Part shown: one piece after another, positions 16,099 to 22,125 of the stretch
Layout of the letters: each line of letters begins with the position of its first letter
How positions within the stretch are numbered: the first letter of the stretch is position 1
NCBI GenBank assembly: GCA_041652255.1
Contig: JBAZHT010000027.1
Span: 1-22,125, forward strand
Length of the DNA: 22,125 nucleotides
From: DMER64 sp041652255
GTDB taxonomy: Bacteria; Bacteroidota; Bacteroidia; Bacteroidales; UBA932
Direction: 5' to 3'
Position numbers and translations under genes: made by a program
The notes under the pieces: generated by a model
The model's input: the letters and a program-made list of their open reading frames with translations, nothing else
The model's database searches: none
Told to the model about the DNA's origin: nothing

Positions 16099-16106
16099 CA
16101 AAAGTA
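16099..16106 (-). promoter_or_regulatory. Putative -7 box (TACTTTTG) of the arg leader transcript
   Basis: TACTTTTG on the minus strand matches TAnnTTTG and ends 7 nt before the leader-peptide ATG. Transcription would begin at or just before that codon and give a leader of roughly 130 nt to the first structural gene. No TTTG -33 element is found at the usual spacing; the tetramer there is TAAA, so regulation by an activator is possible. Confidence 0.4.
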
Positions 16107-16109
16107 AGA

Positions 16110-16132
16110 TAAACCGGAATAAATGGTTTATT
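16110..16132. promoter_or_regulatory. Overlapping inverted repeats upstream of the arg leader promoter
   Basis: Two perfect inverted repeats overlap here: TAAACC-N9-GGTTTA (16110-16130) and AATAAA-TGG-TTTATT (16118-16132). They lie just upstream of the putative arg -7 box, where a repressor or activator could act. They do not match the full E. coli ARG box. Function is not known. Confidence 0.3.
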
Positions 16133-16248
16133 ATATTTCAATTGCTTACTGATTATTCATATTAGGAAAAGAATAATTACAAATGCTATTTTTACAGGGG
16201 GTACAGGGTTATAGATTGTTATGTCTCCGCATTGTACTGTCAATTGCT

Positions 16249-16256
16249 TATATTTG
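16249..16256 (+). promoter_or_regulatory. Putative -7 box (TATATTTG) for the M28-barrel gene
   Basis: TATATTTG matches TAnnTTTG and ends 18 nt before the ATG at 16275, leaving a short 5' untranslated region. No TTTG was found at the expected -33 spacing. Confidence 0.35.
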
Positions 16257-16274
16257 TAATCTTTATACAGTATT

Positions 16275-17804
16275 ATGAAAAGAACTTTCCTACTCTTTTT
16301 TCAATTATTTATTTTATTCGGATCCGGCTTAATTCACGGACAACAACACGATTCACATACATTGGCGAGAATGTCCCTCAGGGAACACGTTACATTCCTG
16401 GCTTCTGATTCACTGCAGGGACGTCTTTTCGGGACGGAAGGGAATTTAGTTGCCGGAGAATACATAGCGGACTGCTTTGCGGATATCGGGCTGGAAGAAT
16501 TTAACGGCACAAGTTACTTTCATTATTTTAATGTGGAAATCCCATCGGCAGTCCGTGAAATCCCCCTGGTCGTTCTGGAAGGTTGTAATGTCGTAGGTGT
16601 CCTGCCGGGAACGGATCCAAAGCTGAAAAACGAGTATATCATTGTGGGAGCTCATTACGACCACCTGGGAAGTCTCACCGGAAAAAACGGAGTCTCGGAT
16701 ACTGTGTATAACGGGGCAGATGACAATGCTTCTGGAACGGCGGTTCTGATAGAGACAGCCCGGGCACTTAAAGAGAAAGGGGGATTGTCAAGGACCGTTG
16801 TCTTTGTTGCCTTTGACGGTGAAGAGCAGGGCCTGTGGGGTTCGGAGCATTTTCTGAAAGATTCTTTGTATCCGGCACCTGAGATCAAAACGATGATCAG
16901 CCTGGATATGGTCGGGTATTACAGAACTTCAGGCGTGTTAAAGGTTATCGGTTCAGGGACTTTGGAAGATTCCCGGCAATGGATGCCGGACTCGGACGTT
17001 TTAAAAATACGTTTTATCCCGTTTGAAAATTCGCTTGTTGGAGCTACCGATACAAGGTGTTTTGCACAATCCCGCATTCCGACGCTGTTTGTAACTACCG
17101 GGACGGAATCTCCCTATCATAAAGTGGAAGATCAAACGGAAGGGATCGATTACGAAGGGCTGGTTGGTGTTGCTTCCTATGTGAGCGGCCTGGTTTCAAC
17201 GCTTGCCGGTTATTCCCATTTGGCTCCATCAGGAAAATATGCCGTGATCCATCATGTGCCTGAATATACTTTTTCTCCGGGACTTACCGTGTCTGTAGGA
17301 ACAAACCGGTTCAGTCATACACGGGGAGTTCTGGAAGGAAGGCCGGGCTTTTACGCAGCTGTGGGAGCCAATGCCCGGTTTCTCTGGAAAGGATTTCTGG
17401 AACTGAATCCTGCTTTGCAGCTGGAATATATAGGGGCGCGCCACGCAGAAACACCGGGGGTTTCGTATATGAACAGGATCAACATGCTTGCTCTGGGAGT
17501 CCCTTTGTCCGTTCGGGTGTATTTTCCGAACTTTAATAATTTGCCCCTGGGGTGTTATGCTTCCCTGTCAACTTATTACAGGTATTACATAGCCGGGCAG
17601 ATCAGCAATCCCGTTTTTAAATTTGCCGACGTTTTCAGACGTCATGAATGGGGAATAGGCATCGGGTTTGGTGTTCGTGCCTCTGTTTTTCAAATAGGGT
17701 ACGAACTTAGATTGGGACTGACCGATAGGTTCAGACCGGGGGTAGTAGAAGGATATAATGTCAGGAACAGCATGCAGGCTGTTACGTTTTCGTACTTTTT
17801 CTGA
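16275..17804 (+). CDS. Secreted M28 metallopeptidase fused to a C-terminal outer-membrane beta-barrel-like domain
   Basis: A 509-residue protein with three parts. Residues 1-22 are a signal peptide (cleavage near IHGQQ). Residues about 30-310 are a complete M28 domain with zinc ligands and catalytic residues H127 (GAHYDH), D149 (GADDNASG), E183/E184 (DGEEQG), D211 (SLDMVGYY) and H282 (SPYHKVED). Residues about 335-509 alternate polar and hydrophobic residues in short aromatic-rich strands and end in VTFSYFF. A C-terminal Phe preceded by alternating hydrophobics is typical of outer-membrane barrels, and the size fits about eight strands. The peptidase would thus be anchored at the outer membrane. 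The barrel call is from pattern only; a soluble beta domain is possible. Its 3' end overlaps the convergent DUF1295 gene by 23 bp. Confidence 0.85.
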   Translation: MKRTFLLFFQLFILFGSGLIHGQQHDSHTLARMSLREHVTFLASDSLQGRLFGTEGNLVAGEYIADCFADIGLEEFNGTSYFHYFNVEIPSAVREIPLVVLEGCNVVGVLPGTDPKLKNEYIIVGAHYDHLGSLTGKNGVSDTVYNGADDNASGTAVLIETARALKEKGGLSRTVVFVAFDGEEQGLWGSEHFLKDSLYPAPEIKTMISLDMVGYYRTSGVLKVIGSGTLEDSRQWMPDSDVLKIRFIPFENSLVGATDTRCFAQSRIPTLFVTTGTESPYHKVEDQTEGIDYEGLVGVASYVSGLVSTLAGYSHLAPSGKYAVIHHVPEYTFSPGLTVSVGTNRFSHTRGVLEGRPGFYAAVGANARFLWKGFLELNPALQLEYIGARHAETPGVSYMNRINMLALGVPLSVRVYFPNFNNLPLGCYASLSTYYRYYIAGQISNPVFKFADVFRRHEWGIGIGFGVRASVFQIGYELRLGLTDRFRPGVVEGYNVRNSMQAVTFSYFF

Positions 17805-18699
17805 GAAAGGTCAGTGCACTTACCCGGTCCCTGTAAGAAGCGTATTCAGGTTTGTTTGACAATTGACGGTGTTCCATTAGCGGTATACTTATAAACAGGA
17901 ACATCAGCGTATTGAATAAGGCTCCCATACCTGTCCACCAATAATGGAAAGGCAGTACGGAAATACTCATTATGTAAATACCCCACCACATGAGAATTTC
18001 TCCCGAATAATTGGGATGCCGTGCGTATTTCCACAATCCCGTTTCACAAACTTTGCCTGAGTTGATCCGGCGAAAACGATGCAATTGCCGGTCGGCAACC
18101 AGCTGCAGCAAGGCTGCACCCGTACTGATTGCAAATCCTGCGAAAGTCAATACGTTGACAGGTCCTACACTGTCCGGGGAAGTATGCAAATTCTTCATGA
18201 CAATCAGTGCAGGCAACATGGCAAAGAAAACGATAAGCGTTGGCATGTAATGTATGCCAAAGAAATTGATCAATTGCCAGATCCCGGGAAAATCATTCCT
18301 GAACTTGGTATACCTCCAGTCCTGTACATCCAGGTTCCGGAAGGTATAGGCCCAGTTTGCGGTCAGGCGTATACTCCAAAAGCATACGGCCGCCAGCAGC
18401 AGCACAAGTGATACAGGGATACTTCCCGGGGATAAAAGATTCAAATGGAAGGCAAGCAGGATCATAATGACCGGTGGGGCAACACTCCAAAACGGGTCGT
18501 AAACGGAAGAATTTTTGTAATAAATCCCTACCAGCCATACAAGTATTGTGGCTACCGTGTCTGCGATGAAAATTCTGGGGAGGATCCCTTTGATCTCCCA
18601 TAATGAACCGGTCAGTTTATAGACAAAAATTCCTGCGATCACGGCCAGAACATATGTCAGCAAAATGATCAGAAACGAACGGGATCTTGTTTTTTCCAT
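17782..18699 (-). CDS. DUF1295 / steroid 5-alpha-reductase-like integral membrane protein
   Basis: A 305-residue protein with about seven to eight hydrophobic segments. The C-terminal block, with QLHRFRR, GLWKYARHPNYSGEILMWWG and EHRQLSNKPEYASYRDRV, is the conserved catalytic or cofactor region of DUF1295 and the related isoprenylcysteine methyltransferase/steroid reductase group. The reaction in bacteria is not established; NADPH-linked lipid or steroid reduction is the family analogy. The ATG at 18699 lies 5 nt after a TATTTTTG box in a 39-bp divergent gap shared with the M28 gene at 18739. Confidence 0.88.
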   Translation of the reverse strand: MEKTRSRSFLIILLTYVLAVIAGIFVYKLTGSLWEIKGILPRIFIADTVATILVWLVGIYYKNSSVYDPFWSVAPPVIMILLAFHLNLLSPGSIPVSLVLLLAAVCFWSIRLTANWAYTFRNLDVQDWRYTKFRNDFPGIWQLINFFGIHYMPTLIVFFAMLPALIVMKNLHTSPDSVGPVNVLTFAGFAISTGAALLQLVADRQLHRFRRINSGKVCETGLWKYARHPNYSGEILMWWGIYIMSISVLPFHYWWTGMGALFNTLMFLFISIPLMEHRQLSNKPEYASYRDRVSALTFLRKSTKT

Positions 18700-18738
18700 G
18701 GTTTCAAAAATACAAAGATTTTATTTAAGTTTGAAATC
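18700..18738. promoter_or_regulatory. Interlocked divergent promoters between DUF1295 and M28 genes
   Basis: Plus strand: TTTC (18702-18705), 20 nt, TAAGTTTG (18726-18733), 5 nt, ATG 18739. Minus strand: TTTC (18736-18733), 20 nt, TATTTTTG (18712-18705), 5 nt, ATG 18699. The two are exact mirror images about position 18719. Each -33 element abuts and shares one base with the opposite -7 box, so the two polymerases could not bind together. Both match the Bacteroidetes TTTG-N19-21-TAnnTTTG pattern with one mismatch in the -33. Confidence 0.6.
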
Positions 18739-19995
18739 ATGAAAAGATTTGTATTTTTTTTGATCTTATCCGGTATTTTACTGCCGGCAAAAGCACAACC
18801 CGATCCGGTTATTACTGAAAGTATTTCCAGGATTTCCGCTGATAGTATAGAGTCGTATATACTGAAACTGGTGGATTTTGAAACCCGGCACAATCTGAGT
18901 ACACGTCAGGATCCAAATAAAGGCATAGGGGCTGCCGGTGAATGGCTCTTCAGGAAGGCTTCTTCTTATATACCCGCTTCTGAGGGAAGATTAACAGTGG
19001 AAAAGGCACCTTATACAGTGGGAGGGCCGGGGACCAGGCTGGAAAGAGAAGTGTGCCTGACCAATATTATGGCCGTACTCCGGGGAACCGGATCCCACGA
19101 GATCGTTTTGCTAGCGCATTACGACAGTCGTGTCAATGACAACAATGATTCCACTTCTTTTGCTCCCGGGGCAAACGATAACGGAAGCGGAACAGCCTGC
19201 CTGATGGAAAGTTTACGGATATTGTCCGCACAAGAACCCCTTCCGGCAACTGTTAGGTTTTTATTTCTTTCCGGAGAAGAGCACGGTTTGCTGGGTGCAG
19301 CTGCCATGGCTGAAATTGCCCGGTCCGAAGGCTGGAACATTCGCGGGGTGATCAACTACGACATGATAGGAAACACACAGGCCAGTGATACAGGACAAAA
19401 AACCAACACCCTTACAAGGGTTTTTTCGGAAGAAGGGCCTTCGCGTCACCTGGCCAGATACATTATGGAAACGGCTGCTATGTATGTAGACAATCTTACC
19501 GTAAAGATGATCTTCAGGAACGACCGTTTTGGCAGGGGCGGGGATCATACACCTTTCCTCAGGGCAGGTTATCCGGCTGTCAGGATCTCTGAATATTATG
19601 AAAATTATGACAGAACCCATCAGCTTGTTCGCACAGAAAACGGTATCTCTTATGGAGATATGCCTTCAGGCGTTGATTTTGAATATGTAAGAAAAAATAC
19701 AGCGGTGAATATGGCCGCTGTTATGAATCTGGCCAAAGCGCCCCAGGCTCCCGCCAATGTGAGAATAAACACCCGGGATCTGAGCAATTATACAGAACTT
19801 ACCTGGGATCATTCTTCTGAAAATGCTTCCATCACGGGCTACTATGTTTTATTGCGCCAGACGGATCAGCCTGCCTGGGAAAAAGAAATTTTCGTTACGG
19901 AAAACCATGCCAGAATTCCGTACAGCAAGGATAATTATTTTTTTGGAGTCTGTGCCGTAGGAAAGGAAGGTCACAGAAGCCTTGTTTGTCAGTAA
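18739..19995 (+). CDS. Secreted M28 metallopeptidase with C-terminal FN3-like domain
   Basis: A 418-residue protein. The signal peptide ends near PAKAQ (20). The M28 domain spans about 35-325, with the two-zinc set H127 (LAHYDS), D147 (GANDNGSG), E180/E181 (SGEEHG), D208 (INYDMIGN) and H270 (GGDHTPF). The last 85 residues (from APQAPANVRI) look like a fibronectin type III fold, with LTWDHS and GYYVLLRQT strands. It is probably an exported aminopeptidase acting on extracellular or periplasmic peptides; the substrate is unknown. It differs from the M28 protein at 16275, which ends in a barrel-like domain. It is divergently transcribed from DUF1295, and its stop overlaps the convergent plug-protein stop by 7 bp. 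Confidence 0.92.
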   Translation: MKRFVFFLILSGILLPAKAQPDPVITESISRISADSIESYILKLVDFETRHNLSTRQDPNKGIGAAGEWLFRKASSYIPASEGRLTVEKAPYTVGGPGTRLEREVCLTNIMAVLRGTGSHEIVLLAHYDSRVNDNNDSTSFAPGANDNGSGTACLMESLRILSAQEPLPATVRFLFLSGEEHGLLGAAAMAEIARSEGWNIRGVINYDMIGNTQASDTGQKTNTLTRVFSEEGPSRHLARYIMETAAMYVDNLTVKMIFRNDRFGRGGDHTPFLRAGYPAVRISEYYENYDRTHQLVRTENGISYGDMPSGVDFEYVRKNTAVNMAAVMNLAKAPQAPANVRINTRDLSNYTELTWDHSSENASITGYYVLLRQTDQPAWEKEIFVTENHARIPYSKDNYFFGVCAVGKEGHRSLVCQ

Positions 19996-20705
19996 GACAA
20001 GGGGTTTGCAGAAGAACCTTTTGTAGTGACAATGATCACTCCGTTGGCACCCCGCATACCGTACATACCGCCGTCTTTCTGAACCTGGATGGACTGGATG
20101 CTGTGTACGTCCAAAAAACTGTTTACAACGGAAAACGAATCATACGTCATTCCATCCACAACAATGAGCGGTTCTGTATTGCCCGTTATGGTGTTGATCC
20201 CCCTGATGTTGGCAGTCACCCCGTTGGGACCGCTGGAAATGCGCAATCCCGGGATTTGTCCCATCAATAGTTCGGCAAGATCCCTGGCAGGTCTTGTTTT
20301 GAGAAGTTCCGGTACGTTTTCTATGGAATTGGTAGGAGTTGTTCTTCTGTTTGCCAGTTCTTTGCGGTTATCTACCCGGAAACGTTTTTTTGATTTCACG
20401 GAGATCAATATGGAATCCAAACCCTCACAGGGTATGTGCGTTTCTCCAATATTGGGAAGGAATACCACCAGTGAATCTCTGTCACATACACCTTCCAGTA
20501 ACACCGAACCTTTCTTGTCTGTAAGAAAAGACTGATCCTGATGAACGGTTGAAACTACCAGGTTAGGCATAGGCTTACCTTTCCTGTCTACGATCTTAAT
20601 GCTGAAATTGCGAAGGGTATCCTGCTGTATGTTATTGTCCTGTGCCCAGACCGGCGACAGAGGCATTATACAGGCTATAACGGCAACTATTACAAATTTT
20701 TTCAT
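19989..20705 (-). CDS. Stand-alone TonB-receptor plug-domain protein (no barrel)
   Basis: A 238-residue protein with a signal peptide (ends PVWAQD), a carboxypeptidase-regulatory-like beta-sandwich domain at about 30-105 (FSIKIVDRKGKPMPNLVV), and a SusC-type plug at about 125-232 (PARDLAELLMGQIPGLRI, ANIRGINTITGNTEPLIVVDG, SIQVQKDGGMYGMRGANGVIIVTTKG). The 22-strand barrel and its hundreds of residues are absent, and the reading frame ends cleanly at NPLSY. It therefore cannot be a transport channel by itself. It may dock on another receptor or TonB complex, or be a shortened derivative; the role is unknown. A TATATTTG box ends 5 nt before the ATG. An IS256 relic begins 45 bp upstream. Confidence 0.85.
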   Translation of the reverse strand: MKKFVIVAVIACIMPLSPVWAQDNNIQQDTLRNFSIKIVDRKGKPMPNLVVSTVHQDQSFLTDKKGSVLLEGVCDRDSLVVFLPNIGETHIPCEGLDSILISVKSKKRFRVDNRKELANRRTTPTNSIENVPELLKTRPARDLAELLMGQIPGLRISSGPNGVTANIRGINTITGNTEPLIVVDGMTYDSFSVVNSFLDVHSIQSIQVQKDGGMYGMRGANGVIIVTTKGSSANPLSY

Positions 20706-20710
20706 AATTT

Positions 20711-20718
20711 CAAATATA
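20711..20718 (-). promoter_or_regulatory. Putative -7 box (TATATTTG) for the plug-protein gene
   Basis: TATATTTG on the minus strand matches TAnnTTTG and ends 5 nt before the ATG at 20705. The -33 position lacks TTTG. The nearby IS256 relic starts at 20751, so sequence upstream of about -45 was probably replaced by the insertion. Confidence 0.4.
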
Positions 20719-20750
20719 ATGATTTCTGATAAACTGATACTGTTCCAAAA

Positions 20751-20760
20751 AGTGTGTCTG
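20751..20760 (+). repeat. Left terminal inverted repeat of the IS256 relic
   Basis: AGTGTGTCTG matches the inverted right end in nine of ten bases. The exact outer boundary is uncertain because no target duplication is visible. Confidence 0.5.
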
Positions 20761-20835
20761 AAATAAAAAACATAGCCTCTTAAGAGTTAGTTTTGCAAAT
20801 GACAAAAAAAGTAAAACTACTTAATCTAAAAGACT

Positions 20836-21854
20836 ATGTTATTGACAAAAGAACAACTTTCTTCTGTAATAAGCAAACATGCAGAGCGAAAAAACGGATT
20901 ACAGGATTTAATGGAAATCATGCTTGAGAGTATGATGATCAATGAGCGACGCGAGTATTTGAACGGTTATCCGGGGAACAAAGGGAATGGATTCCGACAG
21001 GGGCGCAGTTATGGACAGGGCCGGGTACTTGAATTTCGCATACCACGAGACCGCTATGGGAATTTTCACCCCAAGATATAGTAAAGCCAGTATCTCCCGT
21101 ATGATTGAGTACCTTCGCGTAGATATAGACCAGTGGTTAAAACGTTCATTGGAAACCTATTATCCGGTAGTCTTTATTCGGTAGAAACAGAAGCTTTTTA
21201 TGTAGCATTGGGTGTGAAAGAAGATAAGACCCGGGAAGTTCTGGGGATTTTTAACCGTCCAACGGAAAGTGCAACAGGATGGGAGGAAATGTTTAGTGAA
21301 CTTAAATCAAGGGGGCTGGAACGAATAGGTCTGCTGGTTGCTGATGGCCTTAGCGGTCTGACAAGTGCGCTTTCCCGTGTTTACCCGACAACTCCTCTAC
21401 AACGTTGTGTAACGCATCTTAAACGCAATATGTTGAATCGTGTACGTCATGGAGATAAACAGGAGCTCAGTCAGGATCTGGCATTTTTTTTTCGTGTTGG
21501 TCAGCCTGACTATACCAGGGAACATGCCTGGTCCAGGTGGGAAGGACTCTGTCGTAAATGGGCCTCCGATTATCGAAGTATAAGAAATATGCTGGATCAA
21601 ATTGATTTAAGGATTATTTCACATACTTGGATTTCCATCCCCGGGTACAATCCATGATTTACACAACGAACTGGATTGAGCGGTTAAACAAAGATTTTAG
21701 GCGAGTCTTAAGGATGCGCGGTGCCATGCCTAATGAAGAGTCTGTTCTGGTTCTTATGGGCAAGACAGCAATGGATAAAACCTCCTATCAAAGATGTTTA
21801 CCCAGAATTGATCTGGATCAAAAATTGTTTCCTCCGGAGAATAATAAAAATTAA
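20836..21854 (+). pseudogene. IS256-family (mutator-type) transposase, disrupted
   Basis: Three frames together make one IS256 transposase. Frame 1 gives the N-terminus (20836-21081, ends GNFHPKI-stop). Frame 2 continues at YSKASISRMIEYLR to YYPVVFIR-stop (about 21077-21184). Frame 1 resumes at SVETEAFYVALG to NMLDQIDLR (about 21179-21612). Frame 3 finishes with YFTYLDFHPRVQ to PPENNKN (to 21854). Compared with the family as I know it, roughly 40-50 residues are missing after FHPKI, about 10 residues are missing after VVFI, and one base is missing near 21613. The second deletion removes the stretch with the first catalytic Asp (FID in relatives). The second Asp (LVADGLSG) and the Glu block (TTNWIERLNKDFRR) remain. 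It must be inactive. Confidence 0.9.
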
Positions 21855-21944
21855 TAAATTTGAAAGGCTAAACTAACCCTCTAAAGAAGGCCGGACACAC
21901 TCGATGAAACACTATCGCGCATCAAGTTCAAAATTAATAAATTT
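21847..21944 (+). repeat. 15-bp direct repeat at the right edge of the IS relic
   Basis: AAAATTAATAAATTT occurs at 21847-21861, covering the transposase stop, and again at 21930-21944, outside the element, 83 bp apart. It is AT-rich, so it may be chance or a trace of slippage or recombination. Confidence 0.5.
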
Positions 21945-21983
21945 CTATCTATGCATCTTAACCTGAATTATTCATAAATACTC

Positions 21984-22062
21984 AAAAAAAAAAGGGGGTT
22001 TTGTTCTTTAAGTATAGTTTAAATAGCTATATTTAAAGTGTTTACAACAAAAACAACCCTTT
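21984..22062. repeat. AT-rich imperfect inverted repeat (long hairpin)
   Basis: Inner arms CTTTAAGTATAG (22006-22017) and CTATATTTAAAG (22027-22038) pair with one mismatch around a 9-nt loop. Outer arms AAAGGGGGTTTTGTT (21991-22005) and the segment 22046-22062 pair less well. It is preceded by a run of ten A residues (21984-21993). It could be a terminator for either direction, an attachment or transposon end, or regulatory DNA for the ORF beginning at 22068. Nothing else is recognisable between 21902 and 22067. Confidence 0.5.
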
Positions 22063-22067
22063 GTACA

Positions 22068-22125
22068 ATGATAAGCAAAAAAACTGAAATTTCCACCCCA
22101 GAACTTGACCTTTTTCCGGTACAAG
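22068..22125 (+). CDS. Start of an unrecognised ORF, cut by window edge
   Basis: ATG at 22068 opens a frame reading MISKKTEISTPELDLFPVQ with no stop to the right edge. The mixed, non-repetitive composition suits a real N-terminus, and the TPELDLFPVQ ending reminds me of transposase N-termini, but 19 codons are too few to identify it. It follows the AT-rich hairpin by 5 nt. Confidence 0.35.
   Translation, partial: MISKKTEISTPELDLFPVQ

Larger units (their letters stand above)
20751..21901 (+). mobile_element. Decayed IS256-family insertion sequence
   Basis: Ends are marked by AGTGTGTCTG (20751-20760) and its inverted counterpart CCGGACACACT (21891-21901), which share AGTGTGTCYG. A second inner match follows: AAGAGTTAGTTTTGC (20782-20796) against the complement of 21867-21882. 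The left spacing between outer and inner matches is about 12 nt longer than the right. The flanks TTCCAAAA and CGATGAAA show no target-site duplication. At about 1.15 kb it is shorter than a usual 1.3-1.4 kb IS256 element because the transposase has internal deletions. It cannot move by itself. Confidence 0.75.

Noticed and set aside
16010..16100. A T-box or known riboswitch in the arg leader
   Set aside because: There is no T-box sequence or specifier-loop layout; the short ORF with Arg codons gives a simpler reading.
15901..16101. A 66-residue minus-strand ORF over the arg leader and GNAT start
   Set aside because: It overlaps the GNAT coding start in another frame, has eight cysteines in a composition unlike a real family, and the leader-peptide reading explains this stretch better.
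1..22125. tRNA, rRNA or CRISPR arrays
   Set aside because: I saw no cloverleaf with a TTCGA arm, no rRNA-like conserved stretch, and no regularly spaced repeats.

Overview
The window looks like chromosome from a member of the Bacteroidetes, probably order Bacteroidales. Four things point there. The arginine genes are of the N-succinyl type known from Bacteroides. Secreted proteins end their signal peptides in Ala-Gln or Gly-Gln. There is a small SusC/TonB-receptor-like plug protein. Putative promoters carry the TAnnTTTG box of this phylum, with no strong Shine-Dalgarno sequences. I cannot name the genus.

Layout. 1-1133 (+) is the 3' part of a hybrid cluster protein gene (hcp). 1127-4767 (-) is a run of four genes read queE, two tandem secreted bleomycin-hydrolase-like C1 peptidases, then pssA. 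A 78-bp divergent gap separates queE from clpB (4846-7428, +). 7425-15962 (-) is one compact operon with touching or overlapping genes: GNAT acyltransferase (probable N-acylglutamate synthase), argG, argC, argD, argF', argB, argE, argH and a PlsC-like acyltransferase. 15963-16274 is its leader/control region. 16275-17804 (+) is an M28 peptidase joined to an apparent outer-membrane beta-barrel. 17782-18699 (-) is a DUF1295 membrane protein. 18739-19995 (+) is a second secreted M28 peptidase with a C-terminal FN3-like domain. 19989-20705 (-) is a stand-alone plug-domain protein. 20751-21901 is a decayed IS256-family element. The right edge holds an AT-rich hairpin and the first codons of an unrecognised ORF.

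How the genes work together. The arg cluster encodes every step from acylglutamate to arginine except carbamoyl-phosphate supply. Its transcarbamylase carries Pro90, the residue reported to select N-succinylornithine. The most interesting signal is just upstream. On the minus strand a 14-codon ORF ends in Arg-Val-Arg-Val-Arg-Ala-stop. Its last codons form the 5' arm of a GC-rich hairpin followed by six T residues. This has the layout of a ribosome-mediated arginine attenuator, where most bacteria use the ArgR repressor alone.

A second pattern is promoter placement. Six first-gene starts have a TAnnTTTG box ending only 3-7 nt before the ATG, which suggests leaderless or nearly leaderless mRNAs. 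In the 39-bp gap at 18700-18738 two such promoters are interlocked in exact mirror symmetry. The secreted C1 and M28 peptidases suggest a peptide-scavenging lifestyle, but that is inference.
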